Source of the DNA: an uncultured Prosthecobacter sp.
GTDB taxonomy: Bacteria; Verrucomicrobiota; Verrucomicrobiia; Verrucomicrobiales; Verrucomicrobiaceae
Length of the DNA stretch: 24,569 bases
Reading direction: 5' to 3'
Assembly: GCA_947523045.1 (NCBI GenBank)
Contig: CANNUR010000018.1
Location: 1-24,569 of the forward strand
In this document: one piece after another, positions 7,142 to 15,122 of the stretch
How the letters are laid out: every line of letters starts with the position of its first letter
Position numbering within the stretch: position 1 is the first letter of the stretch
Notes under the pieces: generated by a model
Seen by the model: only the letters and a program-made list of their open reading frames with translations
Databases searched by the model: none
Told to the model about the DNA's origin: nothing
Program-made: the position numbers and the translations under genes

Positions 7142-9010
7142 GTGTCCAGCCCGTCCACACCCTCCTGGTGGCAGCTCCTCCGCGGCCTTTTGCGGCAGGG
7201 GCGCGGCTTGGTACAGGACAGTCTGACGGACAACGCCCTTGATCCTCTGCCGCTGCGGCGACACCTGCGCGGCTACCGCCTGCCGCTGTTCCGTTCCGAT
7301 GCCAAGGCCGGGGCCAGCGTAGCCCTGCTCGACATCCCGCAGAGCATGGCCTACGCCGCCGTCGCCGGCCTGCCCCTGCAGTTCGGCGTCATGTGCTCGG
7401 CGGTGGCGGCCCTGGTCGGCGCGCTGTTCGGCAGCTCGCGCTTCACCGTGCTCGGGCCGACGAATGCGACGGCCTTCATGATCTTCTCCTACTTCGCCGC
7501 CGAGCCGCACCTCGACCGCCTGGCGCTGATGCCGCTGCTGGTCTTTCTGGTCGGCGCCCTGCTCATCCTCGGCGCCTGGCTGCGCGTGGCGGAGCTGACC
7601 CAGTACATCAGCCGCGCGGTCATCGTCGGCTACGTCACCGGCGCCGCCGTGCTCATCGTCGCCAACCAGCTCACCGGTGTGCTCGGCCTCAGCCTGGCCG
7701 TGCCGCTGGCCGATGGCACCTCTTATCAGCCACGCACGCTGCCAGGCATCCTCTGGCAGCTGGTGCAAAAACTGGGCGAGACGGATTTGACCGGGCTCGG
7801 GCTGGCCGCAGCAACCGCCCTGTTGTTCTTTGGCATCCGCCGCCTGCGCCCGGCCTGGCCGGCGCTGGCCATGGCGCTGATCGCCGGCACCCTGCTCGGC
7901 CTTGGCCTGCGCTCGCTGCAGATTGAGGTCGCCACCTTCCGCGATGCCAGCTTCACCTGGCTCGACCTGCTGCCGCCCTTCCCCGACTTCGCCTCGCCGC
8001 GCTTCCTCGGTGATTTCAGCCGGCTCTTCGGCCTGGCCGTGGCGCTCGCCTTCCTGGCAACCCTGGAAAGCTCGTCGATGGCCAAGACCCTGGCCAGCCT
8101 CAAGGGCCAGCGCGTCGACGGCAACCAGGACATGTTCAGCCTGGGCATGGCCAACCTGGGCTGCGCCTACCTCAGCGGCATGCCCGCCTCCGGTTCGCTC
8201 GTGCGCAGCACGCTCAACTTCCAGAGCGGCGCGCGCACGCCGTTGGCCGCCCTGATCAACGGCCTGCTCTGCCTCGGCGGCGCCCTCTGCCTGGGACCGG
8301 TCGTCGCCCACGTGCCGCGCGCCTGCCTCGGCGTGCTCATCATCTGCGTTGCCCTCTCCCTGATCCACGGCCGCAACATCCGCATCTGCCTGCAGGCCAC
8401 CGGCTCCGATGCCCTCACCTTCCTGGTCACCTTCGGCGCCACCCTGATGGTGCCGCTGCACGTGGCCATCTTCACCGGCGTCGGCATCTCGCTGGTGCTC
8501 TACCTGCGCAAGGCCAGCCGGCCCTCGCTGGTCGAATACGAATTCAACCAGGAGGGCAACCTCGCCGAGGCCGCCGACCCGGGGCGGCGCCAGAACCCCG
8601 CGGTGTCCATCGTCCATGTCGAGGGCGAACTGTTTTTCGGCGCCGCCGAACTCTTCCGTACCCAGGTGCAGCAGGCCTGCGCCGACCCGAACCTGCGCGT
8701 CATCATCCTGCGCCTGAAAAACGCCCGCCACCTCGACGCCACCTCGGTCATGGCGCTCGACGAACTGGTGCGCGTGCTGCGCTCCAAGGGCCGTCACGTG
8801 CTCATCAGCGGCGTGATGAAGGACATCTACCGCGTGCTGCGCAACGCCGGCATGGTCGAGGTGATCGGCAAGGACAACCTCTTCCCCGCCAGTCCGAGCA
8901 ATCCAAACGTCGCCACCCGCAACGCCCTGCGCCGCGCCCAGCAACTGCTCGGCACGACCGAGGCGGACGTGCGCATTTACTACGACGCCGGCAGGCGCAA
9001 GGAGGAGTGA
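7142..9010 (+). CDS. SulP family anion permease with C-terminal STAS domain
   Basis: A 622-residue inner-membrane transporter of the SulP (SLC26-like) family, which moves sulfate, bicarbonate or other anions by symport or exchange. About 10-14 hydrophobic segments fill residues 55-475. The family signature lies at IPQSMAYAAVAGLPLQFGV (about 65-83), with SSRFTVLGPTNATAFMIF next and the conserved LESSSMAKTLASLKGQRVDGNQDMF and GCAYLSGMPASGSLVRSTLNFQSGART in the second half. The soluble STAS domain begins near residue 485 (VSIVHVEGELFFGAAELF) and contains LKNARHLDATSVMALDELV. The start is GTG at 7142. The stop overlaps the possible GTG start of the TPR gene. The substrate cannot be decided from sequence; a sulfate role would fit a sulfatase-rich neighbourhood, but this is only suggestive. 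Confidence 0.92.
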   Translation: MSSPSTPSWWQLLRGLLRQGRGLVQDSLTDNALDPLPLRRHLRGYRLPLFRSDAKAGASVALLDIPQSMAYAAVAGLPLQFGVMCSAVAALVGALFGSSRFTVLGPTNATAFMIFSYFAAEPHLDRLALMPLLVFLVGALLILGAWLRVAELTQYISRAVIVGYVTGAAVLIVANQLTGVLGLSLAVPLADGTSYQPRTLPGILWQLVQKLGETDLTGLGLAAATALLFFGIRRLRPAWPALAMALIAGTLLGLGLRSLQIEVATFRDASFTWLDLLPPFPDFASPRFLGDFSRLFGLAVALAFLATLESSSMAKTLASLKGQRVDGNQDMFSLGMANLGCAYLSGMPASGSLVRSTLNFQSGARTPLAALINGLLCLGGALCLGPVVAHVPRACLGVLIICVALSLIHGRNIRICLQATGSDALTFLVTFGATLMVPLHVAIFTGVGISLVLYLRKASRPSLVEYEFNQEGNLAEAADPGRRQNPAVSIVHVEGELFFGAAELFRTQVQQACADPNLRVIILRLKNARHLDATSVMALDELVRVLRSKGRHVLISGVMKDIYRVLRNAGMVEVIGKDNLFPASPSNPNVATRNALRRAQQLLGTTEADVRIYYDAGRRKEE

Positions 9011-9057
9011 GCGCAAAAGCCCTTGCCGGCGCCGTGCTCCGGCCTTCCATGGCGGCC

Positions 9058-9537
9058 ATGACCGAGCAGGAACGACGCATTCTCGCCGCCCAGGGCTACG
9101 TCGAACTGGGCCTCCACGCGGAGGCCCGCGAGGAGATGCGCCAGTTGCCCAAGGCGGCCTTCGATCGCAGCGATGTGGTCGAGCTCACCCTGCTCTGCCT
9201 GATGGGCGAACAACGCTGGGGCGAAGCCCTCGTGGTGGCCCAGAAACTCTGCGAGCTCGAACCCCAGCAACCGGGAGGCTTCATCCACGCCGCCTTCTGC
9301 CTGCACGAACTCGGCCGCACCCGCGAGGCGCTCGACCTGCTCGCGCGCGGCCCGGCCAGTCTGCGCACGAAACCCGTCTACTACTACAACCTCGGCTGCT
9401 ACCTGGCCCGCCTCGGTGAGGAGGAAAAGGCGCTGCACCTGCTGCGCCAGTCGTTTGAAATGGACGGCAGCCTGCGCCGTCATGCCCGCCATGATCCCGA
9501 CCTTGACCCGCTGCGCGACAAATTGGAAAGCGCCTGA
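9058..9537 (+). CDS. Small TPR-like protein
   Basis: A cytoplasmic protein of about 159 residues built of TPR-like helix pairs: ILAAQGYVELGLHAEAREEM, EALVVAQKLCELEPQQPGGFIHAAFCLHELGRTREALDLL and VYYYNLGCYLARLGEEEKALHLLRQSFEMD. There is no signal peptide. It ends with HDPDLDPLRDKL, a phrase frequent at the end of short TPR proteins. The start is uncertain: I used the ATG at 9058 (MTEQERR), where homology-like sequence begins; a GTG at 9007 overlapping the SulP stop and an ATG at 9049 are also in frame. It is squeezed between the SulP permease and the beta-lactamase-like gene (6-bp gap), so it is probably in their operon. Likely a protein-protein interaction module; specific partner unknown. 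Confidence 0.75.
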   Translation: MTEQERRILAAQGYVELGLHAEAREEMRQLPKAAFDRSDVVELTLLCLMGEQRWGEALVVAQKLCELEPQQPGGFIHAAFCLHELGRTREALDLLARGPASLRTKPVYYYNLGCYLARLGEEEKALHLLRQSFEMDGSLRRHARHDPDLDPLRDKLESA

Positions 9538-9543
9538 AGCCGC

Positions 9544-10716
9544 ATGACGACCGACGTTTTCACCCCCAACCTCGACGCCGTCCGTCGCGCCTTCGACGCC
9601 AACTTCACCGCCTCCGACGAACTCGGCGCGGCCGTTTCCGTCTGGCGTGATGGCGTCGAAATTCTGGCGCTTGCCGGTGGCCATCGCGACCGCGCCGGCA
9701 GCCGGCCCTGGAAGCCCACCACCCTTGCCCCGGTGTTCTCCGCCACCAAGGCACCGGCAGCCCTCTGCGCCCTGCTCGCCCTCGACGCCGCCGATCTGCC
9801 CCTGGAGGCGCCTGTGGCCGAGGCCTGGCCGGAATTCGCTGCCGGCGACAAGACCTCGGTGACCTTTGCCCACGTGCTCAGCCACACCGCCGGCCTGGGC
9901 GCGCTCGACGCCCCGCCGCCGATCGACGACTACGCCGCCGTCATCCACGCGCTCGAGCAGCAGACACCGCTCTGGCCGCCGGGCACTGCCCAGGGGTACC
10001 ACGCGCGCACCTTCGGTTTCCTGCTCGATGAAATCGTCCGCCGCCTGACCGGGGCGGCTTCGCTCGGCGAGTTTTTCCATCGCACCCTGGCACGGCCGCT
10101 CGGGCTCGATTTCTGGATCGGCCTGCCCGACTCGGAAAGCGCGCGCATGGCCGAAGTCATGCCCGGCAAGCTGCGCGCCGATCCCGCCACGCAGGCCTTC
10201 GTGAAGGCCTGGAGCGATCCCGCCAGCCTGACCCGCCGCACCTTCACCAGCCCGCGCGGCTACAATTCGCCGGCCGAGTACAACCTGCCCGCCTTCCGCA
10301 CCGCCGGTTTCGCCGGCCTGGGCGGCGTTGCCAGTGCGCGCGGTCTCGCCGGCTTCCACGCCCTGCTCGCCGCAGGCGGCCTCCACCAGGGCACACGCCT
10401 CATCCCCGAACGCGTGCTGCGCCAGCTTGAAACGCCGCTGTCCCAGGCTGACGACCTTGTCCTGCTCGCCCCGGCCGCCTTTGCCGCCGGTGTCATGAAG
10501 GATCCGCTCGATGCGCAGGGCCAAAAGCAGCGCCGCCACTTCGGCCCCTCCCTGCGCGCCTTCGGCCACCCCGGCGCCGGCGGTTGCCTCGGCTTCGCCG
10601 ACCCGGAACACGGCCTCGCCTTCGCCTACGTGATGAACCGCCTCGAACCCGGGGCGCTGCCGGGAGCGAAGCCGCTGGCCCTGGTCGAGGCGCTCTGCGC
10701 CCCACTCAGCGCTTGA
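9544..10716 (+). CDS. Serine beta-lactamase-like esterase (class C fold, EstB type)
   Basis: A 390-residue member of the beta-lactamase/class C fold family (Pfam Beta-lactamase; carboxylesterase VIII). The nucleophile motif S-x-x-K is S66-A-T-K69, the second catalytic tyrosine is Y152 in GYHARTFG, and the third motif is the esterase-like GHPGAGG (H342 onward) in place of the KTG of true beta-lactamases. No signal peptide is visible, so it is predicted cytoplasmic, which also argues for an esterase or peptidase-like role rather than antibiotic resistance. It follows the TPR gene by 6 bp in the same orientation. Its 3' end overlaps the 3' end of the convergent alpha/beta hydrolase gene by 11 bp, with no room for a terminator. 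Fold is certain, substrate unknown. Confidence 0.9.
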   Translation: MTTDVFTPNLDAVRRAFDANFTASDELGAAVSVWRDGVEILALAGGHRDRAGSRPWKPTTLAPVFSATKAPAALCALLALDAADLPLEAPVAEAWPEFAAGDKTSVTFAHVLSHTAGLGALDAPPPIDDYAAVIHALEQQTPLWPPGTAQGYHARTFGFLLDEIVRRLTGAASLGEFFHRTLARPLGLDFWIGLPDSESARMAEVMPGKLRADPATQAFVKAWSDPASLTRRTFTSPRGYNSPAEYNLPAFRTAGFAGLGGVASARGLAGFHALLAAGGLHQGTRLIPERVLRQLETPLSQADDLVLLAPAAFAAGVMKDPLDAQGQKQRRHFGPSLRAFGHPGAGGCLGFADPEHGLAFAYVMNRLEPGALPGAKPLALVEALCAPLSA

Positions 10717-11902
10717 GCTGCAGGTCGAGCACGTTGTCGCCCTCGCGCAACTCCACGATCCACGGCCCGGCACCGGGCGACGCCTCACCCACCGTGGCGG
10801 TGCCGTCGGCCGTCTGCAGCCCGGGCACATCGGCGGCGCTGTGACTGACCGTCAGACGCAGCCTGCCGGCCACCGGGCCGTTGGCGGCGTCGAGCTTGAA
10901 CTTGCCGCGCATAACCCGCGCGCAGGCCACCGCCAGCGATGGATCCTCGGGAGTGAAGACGATGCTGCCCCAGCTCACCGGCGCGCCGTTGACCTTCAGG
11001 GTGCCGCTCACCGCCGCGCGCGGCGCCGGCCGGAAGAACCCCTGGTTGCGCAGCCAGTCGCGCAGGTGCCCACTCCAAGTGCCCAGGACGGGATCGCCGA
11101 GAAACAGCCCGACCCCGTGCGGGCCGGGCCGGTAGCAGTGCAGTTCGGCCGGCACCCCGTGTTTGCGGCAGGCCAGATAAAAATTCACGGCATTCTCCGC
11201 CGGCACCACCGTGTCCTCATCGGTCTGAAACAAAAACACCGGTGGCGTCTTCGGCGTCACCCGCAGATGCGTGCTGACCTGGCGCGCCATCTCATCGGTG
11301 TTGTTGTCCGGACCAAGCAGGTTCTTGCGCGAGCCTGAGTGGGCGAACTCATCGATCATCGAGATCACCGCGTAGGTCGGCGCGGCGACATCCGGCCGGG
11401 CGCTGTAGCCGTCGACCTCGTCGCTCGTCATGCCCGAGGGTTTTTCGTCGAACAGGGTTGCCGCCATCGACGACAAATGCCCGCCGGCGGAGAAGCCGAT
11501 GATGCCGACGCGCGCCGGATCGATCGCGTAGGTCTTGGCGTTGGCACGCACGTGCCGGATCGCGCGCTGGACGTCGATCAACTGCACCGGGTAGTGGTAG
11601 CCCTGGCTGCCGAGACGGTAGTGCAGCACCACGGCCGTGACGCCGAGGCCGTTGAACCAGCGCGCCACCTGGGTGCCCTCGTGATCCGAGGCCAGCCCCC
11701 CGTAGCCACCGCCCGGGCAGACGACAAAGGCCGCGCCATTCGCCTTGTCGGCCGGCGCGCGCCAGACTTCGACGAACGGCTGATCCTTGTCCTCCTGCCC
11801 CTTGGCCAGCGGCGCGCCCTGGGGCCAGAGCCGGACTTTTTCAGGTTCGGCCGCGGCGGCCAGCAGGGCGGACAGGGAGAGCAGAAGCAGGGCACGTTTC
11901 AT
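10706..11902 (-). CDS. Exported alpha/beta hydrolase with an extra C-terminal beta domain
   Basis: A 398-residue secreted protein. Signal peptide at 1-18 (MKRALLLLSLSALLAAAA). Residues 20-290 form an esterase/acetylxylan-esterase-like alpha/beta hydrolase: oxyanion region VVCPGGGYGGL (60-70), HYRLGS, the nucleophile elbow GFSAGGHL (S138), acidic residue in QTDEDTVVP (D228 or D230), and catalytic H262 in GPHGVGL. Closest in appearance to the BD-FAE/prolyl oligopeptidase-like esterases that deacetylate hemicellulose. Residues about 297-398 are additional: SGTLKVNGAPVSWGSIVFTPE followed by GKFKL and AGRLRLTV, like the carboxypeptidase-regulatory-type beta domains that often occur as small lipoproteins in PVC bacteria. 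The ATG at 11902 has no good Shine-Dalgarno. It diverges from PhoD. Hydrolase assignment strong; substrate inferred. Confidence 0.88.
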   Translation of the reverse strand: MKRALLLLSLSALLAAAAEPEKVRLWPQGAPLAKGQEDKDQPFVEVWRAPADKANGAAFVVCPGGGYGGLASDHEGTQVARWFNGLGVTAVVLHYRLGSQGYHYPVQLIDVQRAIRHVRANAKTYAIDPARVGIIGFSAGGHLSSMAATLFDEKPSGMTSDEVDGYSARPDVAAPTYAVISMIDEFAHSGSRKNLLGPDNNTDEMARQVSTHLRVTPKTPPVFLFQTDEDTVVPAENAVNFYLACRKHGVPAELHCYRPGPHGVGLFLGDPVLGTWSGHLRDWLRNQGFFRPAPRAAVSGTLKVNGAPVSWGSIVFTPEDPSLAVACARVMRGKFKLDAANGPVAGRLRLTVSHSAADVPGLQTADGTATVGEASPGAGPWIVELREGDNVLDLQLKR

Positions 11903-11973
11903 GAGGGAGACGGGTACGCCAGCCGCGCGCCGTTTTCCACAACCCGCTTGCCGACACGCTCCACCAAGCCCCG

Positions 11974-12009
11974 CGCAAGCCCGCCCCCCAGCCGGCGTTA
12001 CCTTGACCG
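11974..12009 (+). promoter_or_regulatory. Candidate promoter of the PhoD gene
   Basis: CGCAAGCCC (11974-11982), 13 bp, then CGTT (11996-11999) and the ATG at 12010, matching the arrangement before the sulfatase at 2369. No Shine-Dalgarno sequence precedes this ATG either. Suggests a common sigma factor for the two exported enzymes; inference only. Confidence 0.3.
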
Positions 12010-13857
12010 ATGCCCGTCAAGCTTTTTCTCCTGCTCGCCGCCCTGTCGCAGCATGCCGCCGAACCCGCCCTTCCGACCGCGGGCCATGTCACCCACGGAC
12101 CCATGCTCGGCCTGGTCACGCACGACAGCGTGCGCGTCTGGACACGCACCCACCGCGCCGGGAAATTCCGGGTTCGCTACGGCACGCAGGCCGACCAACT
12201 CGACCAGGTCTCGCCCGAGGTCGAGACGCGTGTCGAACGCGATTTCACCGGCAGCCTCACCCTCACCGGTCTGCAACCGCAGACGCTCTACCATTATCAG
12301 GTGTATCTCGGCGAACTGCCCGGCGGTCCGCCCGGCAGCTTCCTGACCCTGCCCGATGCCGAGGCCCATCGCCAGGCGGAACACAACCCGCGCGGCCTGT
12401 TCAACTTCCGCTTCCAGTTCGGTTCCTGCGCCAACCAAAACCCCAAGAGCGGCATCGGCCCAAGCCTGCCGGCCTACACGACGATGCGCCGCGAATTGCA
12501 CGGCAAGGTCCACTTCTCGATCATGAACGGCGACTTCATCTATGAGGAGCATCGCACCATGCCACCGGAGGACTGGCTGCGCGAGGCCGGCCTGACGCCC
12601 GTCACCGCGCCGGAACTTGTCCGCCTCGCCCCCAGCCTGCCCGGTCTCTGGCAGAACTACAAAACCTACCTCAGTCGCGGCGTGCCGCTGGCCGACTGGC
12701 AGCGCCACATGCCGACCGTCTTCACCTTCGACGACCATGAACTCGTCAATGACATCCGCGGCTGCGGCACGACCGGCTTCCGCGAGCGACGCGCGGTTTT
12801 TCGCGACATCGGCATTCGCGCCTGGCAGGACTACGCCGGCTGGGCCAACCCCTTCGAAACCCGCCAGGACATCCACTTCGGCCGAGCCACCCTGCAGAAG
12901 GGCAGCGACGTGCTCGTCGATCCCGCCGCCGACTTCACCCGCCTCGATCTCGCCCAGGCCGCCAACCTGCACGTGCATTGGGGCACAGCCGACGCCGGCG
13001 AGGACGATCTGCGCCTCGACAAGCAACCGCCGGCCAACCCTAACGCCGGGGTTTTCGCCATCCGCGAGGTGCTCGACAAGCATCGCCTGCGCCTTGAACC
13101 CGCCGCCTACGCCGACAGCACCGGCAGCTACTCGATCGGCCGGCGCTCCTACGGCCGCTTCACGGTGTCGAACTGCGACTACCTGGTGCTCGACGCCAAA
13201 ACCCACCGCGAAATGCACAACCCCGCCAATCCGGCCCAGCCCGGCCTCAGTTTCCTCGGACGCGAACAAAAAGCCTGGCTGAAGGAGTCGCTGCAAACCA
13301 GCAGCGCCGATTTCTTTTTCCTGGTCTCCTCGGTCAACTTCATGATCCCGCACGACGGCGCCGGCGGCCATGAGTTCAGCGCCGGCAAGGACGAGGCCTG
13401 GACCTCCCTGCTCGCCGAACGCGAGGAGCTGATCGAGTTCTTCGACCGCCTCGGCAAACCGGTCTTCATCCTCACCGCCGACCTGCACAACAGCTTCGCC
13501 GTCAAGATCACCGACCGCGTCTGGGAGTTTTCCTCCGGCCCGCTCAACTCGGTCAACCACGTGCCCGCCAACGACGAGGGCGGACGCCCGGCCACCGGCC
13601 TGTACCGATCCGGCCCGCGCACCTGCGACATCCGCTGGTCGAGCTACATCCTGCCCGACCTCGAGCGTTCCCAGCGCCTCTACCCCTACTACTGCGTGGT
13701 GCAGGTCAACAACGTCTACAACCTGCCGCAGCAGCTCGGCGGCACCCGCTGGGTCGCCTACCCGCATCCCCAGGTGATCTTCCAGTACTTCGACGGCCGC
13801 ACCGGCGACTTCGTCTACGCGGAGGCGATTAGCACACCGCGCACCCCCAAGCCATGA
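12010..13857 (+). CDS. PhoD-family alkaline phosphatase/phosphodiesterase, exported
   Basis: A 615-residue calcium/iron-type PhoD metallophosphatase. Short signal peptide (MPVKLFLLLAALSQHAA). An N-terminal Fn3-like PhoD_N domain (GPMLGLVTHDSVRVWTRT to SFLTLPDAE, about 30-116) precedes the catalytic domain: FQFGSCANQ (C140), IMNGDFIYEE (D175, Y178), TFDDHELVND (D241, D242, H243), LVSSVNFM and ILTADLHNSF (D491, H493) are the expected metal-binding stations. Between FDDHE and the next strand there is an insert of about 90 residues (290-380; LQKGSDVLVDPAADFTRLD ... GSYSIGRRSYGRF), which I recall from other planctomycete/verrucomicrobial PhoD proteins. It would release phosphate from organic phosphates outside the cytoplasm. 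The stop overlaps the next gene's start (ATGA), implying coupling. Regulation by phosphate is plausible, but no Pho box was recognised. Confidence 0.92.
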   Translation: MPVKLFLLLAALSQHAAEPALPTAGHVTHGPMLGLVTHDSVRVWTRTHRAGKFRVRYGTQADQLDQVSPEVETRVERDFTGSLTLTGLQPQTLYHYQVYLGELPGGPPGSFLTLPDAEAHRQAEHNPRGLFNFRFQFGSCANQNPKSGIGPSLPAYTTMRRELHGKVHFSIMNGDFIYEEHRTMPPEDWLREAGLTPVTAPELVRLAPSLPGLWQNYKTYLSRGVPLADWQRHMPTVFTFDDHELVNDIRGCGTTGFRERRAVFRDIGIRAWQDYAGWANPFETRQDIHFGRATLQKGSDVLVDPAADFTRLDLAQAANLHVHWGTADAGEDDLRLDKQPPANPNAGVFAIREVLDKHRLRLEPAAYADSTGSYSIGRRSYGRFTVSNCDYLVLDAKTHREMHNPANPAQPGLSFLGREQKAWLKESLQTSSADFFFLVSSVNFMIPHDGAGGHEFSAGKDEAWTSLLAEREELIEFFDRLGKPVFILTADLHNSFAVKITDRVWEFSSGPLNSVNHVPANDEGGRPATGLYRSGPRTCDIRWSSYILPDLERSQRLYPYYCVVQVNNVYNLPQQLGGTRWVAYPHPQVIFQYFDGRTGDFVYAEAISTPRTPKP

Positions 13858-14687
13858 AGCGACGCCTGTTCGCCACGGTGGTGCTGGCGGCAATGCTCGG
13901 CGCCATGCTGGGGATGGCCCATCAGGCCAACCGCGTGCCACGACTGCCGGTGCCGGACGGGCTGCGCGTCGAGACCCATCGACTGCAGCTTGAGGGGGTC
14001 ACCGTGCCGGTCGATGTGTACCTGCCGGCCCAATCCGGACGCGCCCCGGTCGTGCTGCTGGCGCACGGCTTCACCCGCCACCGCCGCGTGCTCGCCGGCT
14101 GGGGCCAGCGGTTGGCTCAGGAGGGAGTGATCGCCGCAGTCCCCAACCTGCCGTTCTTCGCCGACCCGGAGCGCAATGCCCGCGCCCTCGTCGAACTGGC
14201 CACGCAGATCCTGTCCACCCCAATCTTCGGCACAACGGCCCCCGACGGCCGCCTTGTCTATGCCGGCCATTCCATGGGCGGTTTCGCCAGCCTGCTCGCC
14301 ACGGCGCAGGACCCGCGCGCGCTTGCCTGGATCGGTCTCGACCCGGTCGACTTCGCCGGACTCGGCCGACACGCCCTCGCCCACCTGCGCGTGCCATGCC
14401 TGGCCCTGCTCGCCGAACCCGGCGCCTGGAACCTGAACGGCAATGCCCGCCGCTGGATCGATCTGGACCATCCGTCGCTGACGATCCTGCGCGTGCGCGG
14501 CTCAACCCACTGCGATCCGGAACATCCGACCAGCCGCCTCGCCGAACTCGCCTGCGGTGCCACCGATGCCGGACGCCGTGCGGTGTACGAACGCCACGCC
14601 CTCGCTCTGCTCCGGCGCGTGCTGTTCCAGTCAGCCTCGGCCATCCCGGCGGCTGCCGACGTCGAAATCCTGCGCACCAACCGCTGA
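13854..14687 (+). CDS. Exported alpha/beta hydrolase (dienelactone hydrolase/chlorophyllase-like)
   Basis: A 277-residue alpha/beta hydrolase with an N-terminal signal peptide or anchor (MKRRLFATVVLAAMLGAMLGMAH). Catalytic features: oxyanion segment VVLLAHGFTRHRR (about 67-78), nucleophile elbow AGHSMGG (S140), an acid in GLDPVDF (D163 or D166) and probable catalytic H219 in RGSTHCDPE. The overall order resembles chlorophyllase/PAF-acetylhydrolase-like enzymes, i.e. esterases of hydrophobic substrates. Its ATG overlaps the PhoD stop by four bases (ATGA), so the pair is translationally coupled; perhaps the phosphatase and esterase act on the same phosphodiester or lipid substrate, but this is only context. 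A minus-strand terminator for the ferredoxin gene lies 20 bp downstream and may separate the convergent units. Confidence 0.88.
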   Translation: MKRRLFATVVLAAMLGAMLGMAHQANRVPRLPVPDGLRVETHRLQLEGVTVPVDVYLPAQSGRAPVVLLAHGFTRHRRVLAGWGQRLAQEGVIAAVPNLPFFADPERNARALVELATQILSTPIFGTTAPDGRLVYAGHSMGGFASLLATAQDPRALAWIGLDPVDFAGLGRHALAHLRVPCLALLAEPGAWNLNGNARRWIDLDHPSLTILRVRGSTHCDPEHPTSRLAELACGATDAGRRAVYERHALALLRRVLFQSASAIPAAADVEILRTNR

Positions 14688-14706
14688 CGTCCGCCGTTTG
14701 GGCACG

Positions 14707-14737
14707 AAAAAGGGCATGACCGCACGCGGTCATGCCC
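14707..14737 (-). terminator. Rho-independent terminator of the ferredoxin gene
   Basis: Perfect inverted repeat GGGCATGACCG / CGGTCATGCCC (14712-14722 and 14727-14737) with a 4-base loop. On the minus strand it is followed by five T residues (plus-strand A 14707-14711), 24 bp after the ferredoxin stop. On the plus strand no T-run follows, although the hairpin could still act for the convergent hydrolase. The clearest terminator in the window. Confidence 0.88.
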
Positions 14738-14760
14738 CGAAAACTGGAATCGCCGACCGC

Positions 14761-14994
14761 TTATTCGCCGTCGCTGCCGATCGCCTCGACCGGGCAGCCG
14801 GCCATGGCTTCCTCGCACTGGGCGCGCTCGTCGTCGGTCTCCGGCTGCTTGTACACGTAGGAGTGGCCGCCGTCGTCGTCACGGGTGAAGTTGGCGGGGG
14901 CGGTCTCGCGGCAAAGATCGCAGTCGATGCATTGATCGTCCACGTAGTAGGCGCCGGTAATGTTCTGGGAATATTTGTTTGCTGCGTCAGCCAT
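14761..14994 (-). CDS. Small ferredoxin, single [4Fe-4S] type
   Basis: A 77-residue acidic cytoplasmic ferredoxin. Cys22, Cys25 and Cys28 (QCIDCDLCRETAP) plus Cys67 (AGCPVEAI) form a C-x2-C-x2-C...C-P cluster site; Cys60 is an additional cysteine seven residues before it. There is only one cluster motif, unlike 2[4Fe-4S] clostridial ferredoxins. The sequence (YYVDDQCIDCDLCRETAPANF, GGHSYVYKQPE) is of a kind I recall from Verrucomicrobia. The ATG at 14994 is preceded by AGGAG about nine bases upstream, one of the few good Shine-Dalgarno sequences here; an upstream in-frame start at 15054 is unlikely. It is monocistronic, ended by a strong hairpin terminator, and diverges from hemQ. It would carry low-potential electrons, partner unknown. 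Confidence 0.93.
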   Translation of the reverse strand: MADAANKYSQNITGAYYVDDQCIDCDLCRETAPANFTRDDDGGHSYVYKQPETDDERAQCEEAMAGCPVEAIGSDGE

Positions 14995-15122
14995 TGCTTG
15001 GGTCTCCTGCTTGGAGTTGGGCAGGGATGGTAATGCCCGCCGGCGCGGATTCAATCACTTTTTGCGAATCCCTGCGCCCGGGGTTGAGCCGGCCCGGTTC
15101 CCGAGTAAGGCTGAAGGCAACC

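Noticed and set aside
7055..9016. A 653-codon minus-strand frame opposite the SulP gene
   Set aside because: Low-complexity Gly/Ala/Glu/Gln-rich translation without domains; the SulP/STAS protein on the plus strand is unmistakable.
9544..10716. An antibiotic-resistance beta-lactamase
   Set aside because: No signal peptide, and GHPGAGG replaces the KTG motif; it fits esterase-type relatives better.
8980..10830. A 616-codon minus-strand frame opposite the TPR and beta-lactamase-like genes
   Set aside because: Same kind of GC-driven shadow; it spans two genuine genes and shows no motif.
11998..13941. A 647-codon minus-strand frame opposite PhoD
   Set aside because: Shadow of the PhoD gene, whose metal-binding motifs are all present in the plus frame.
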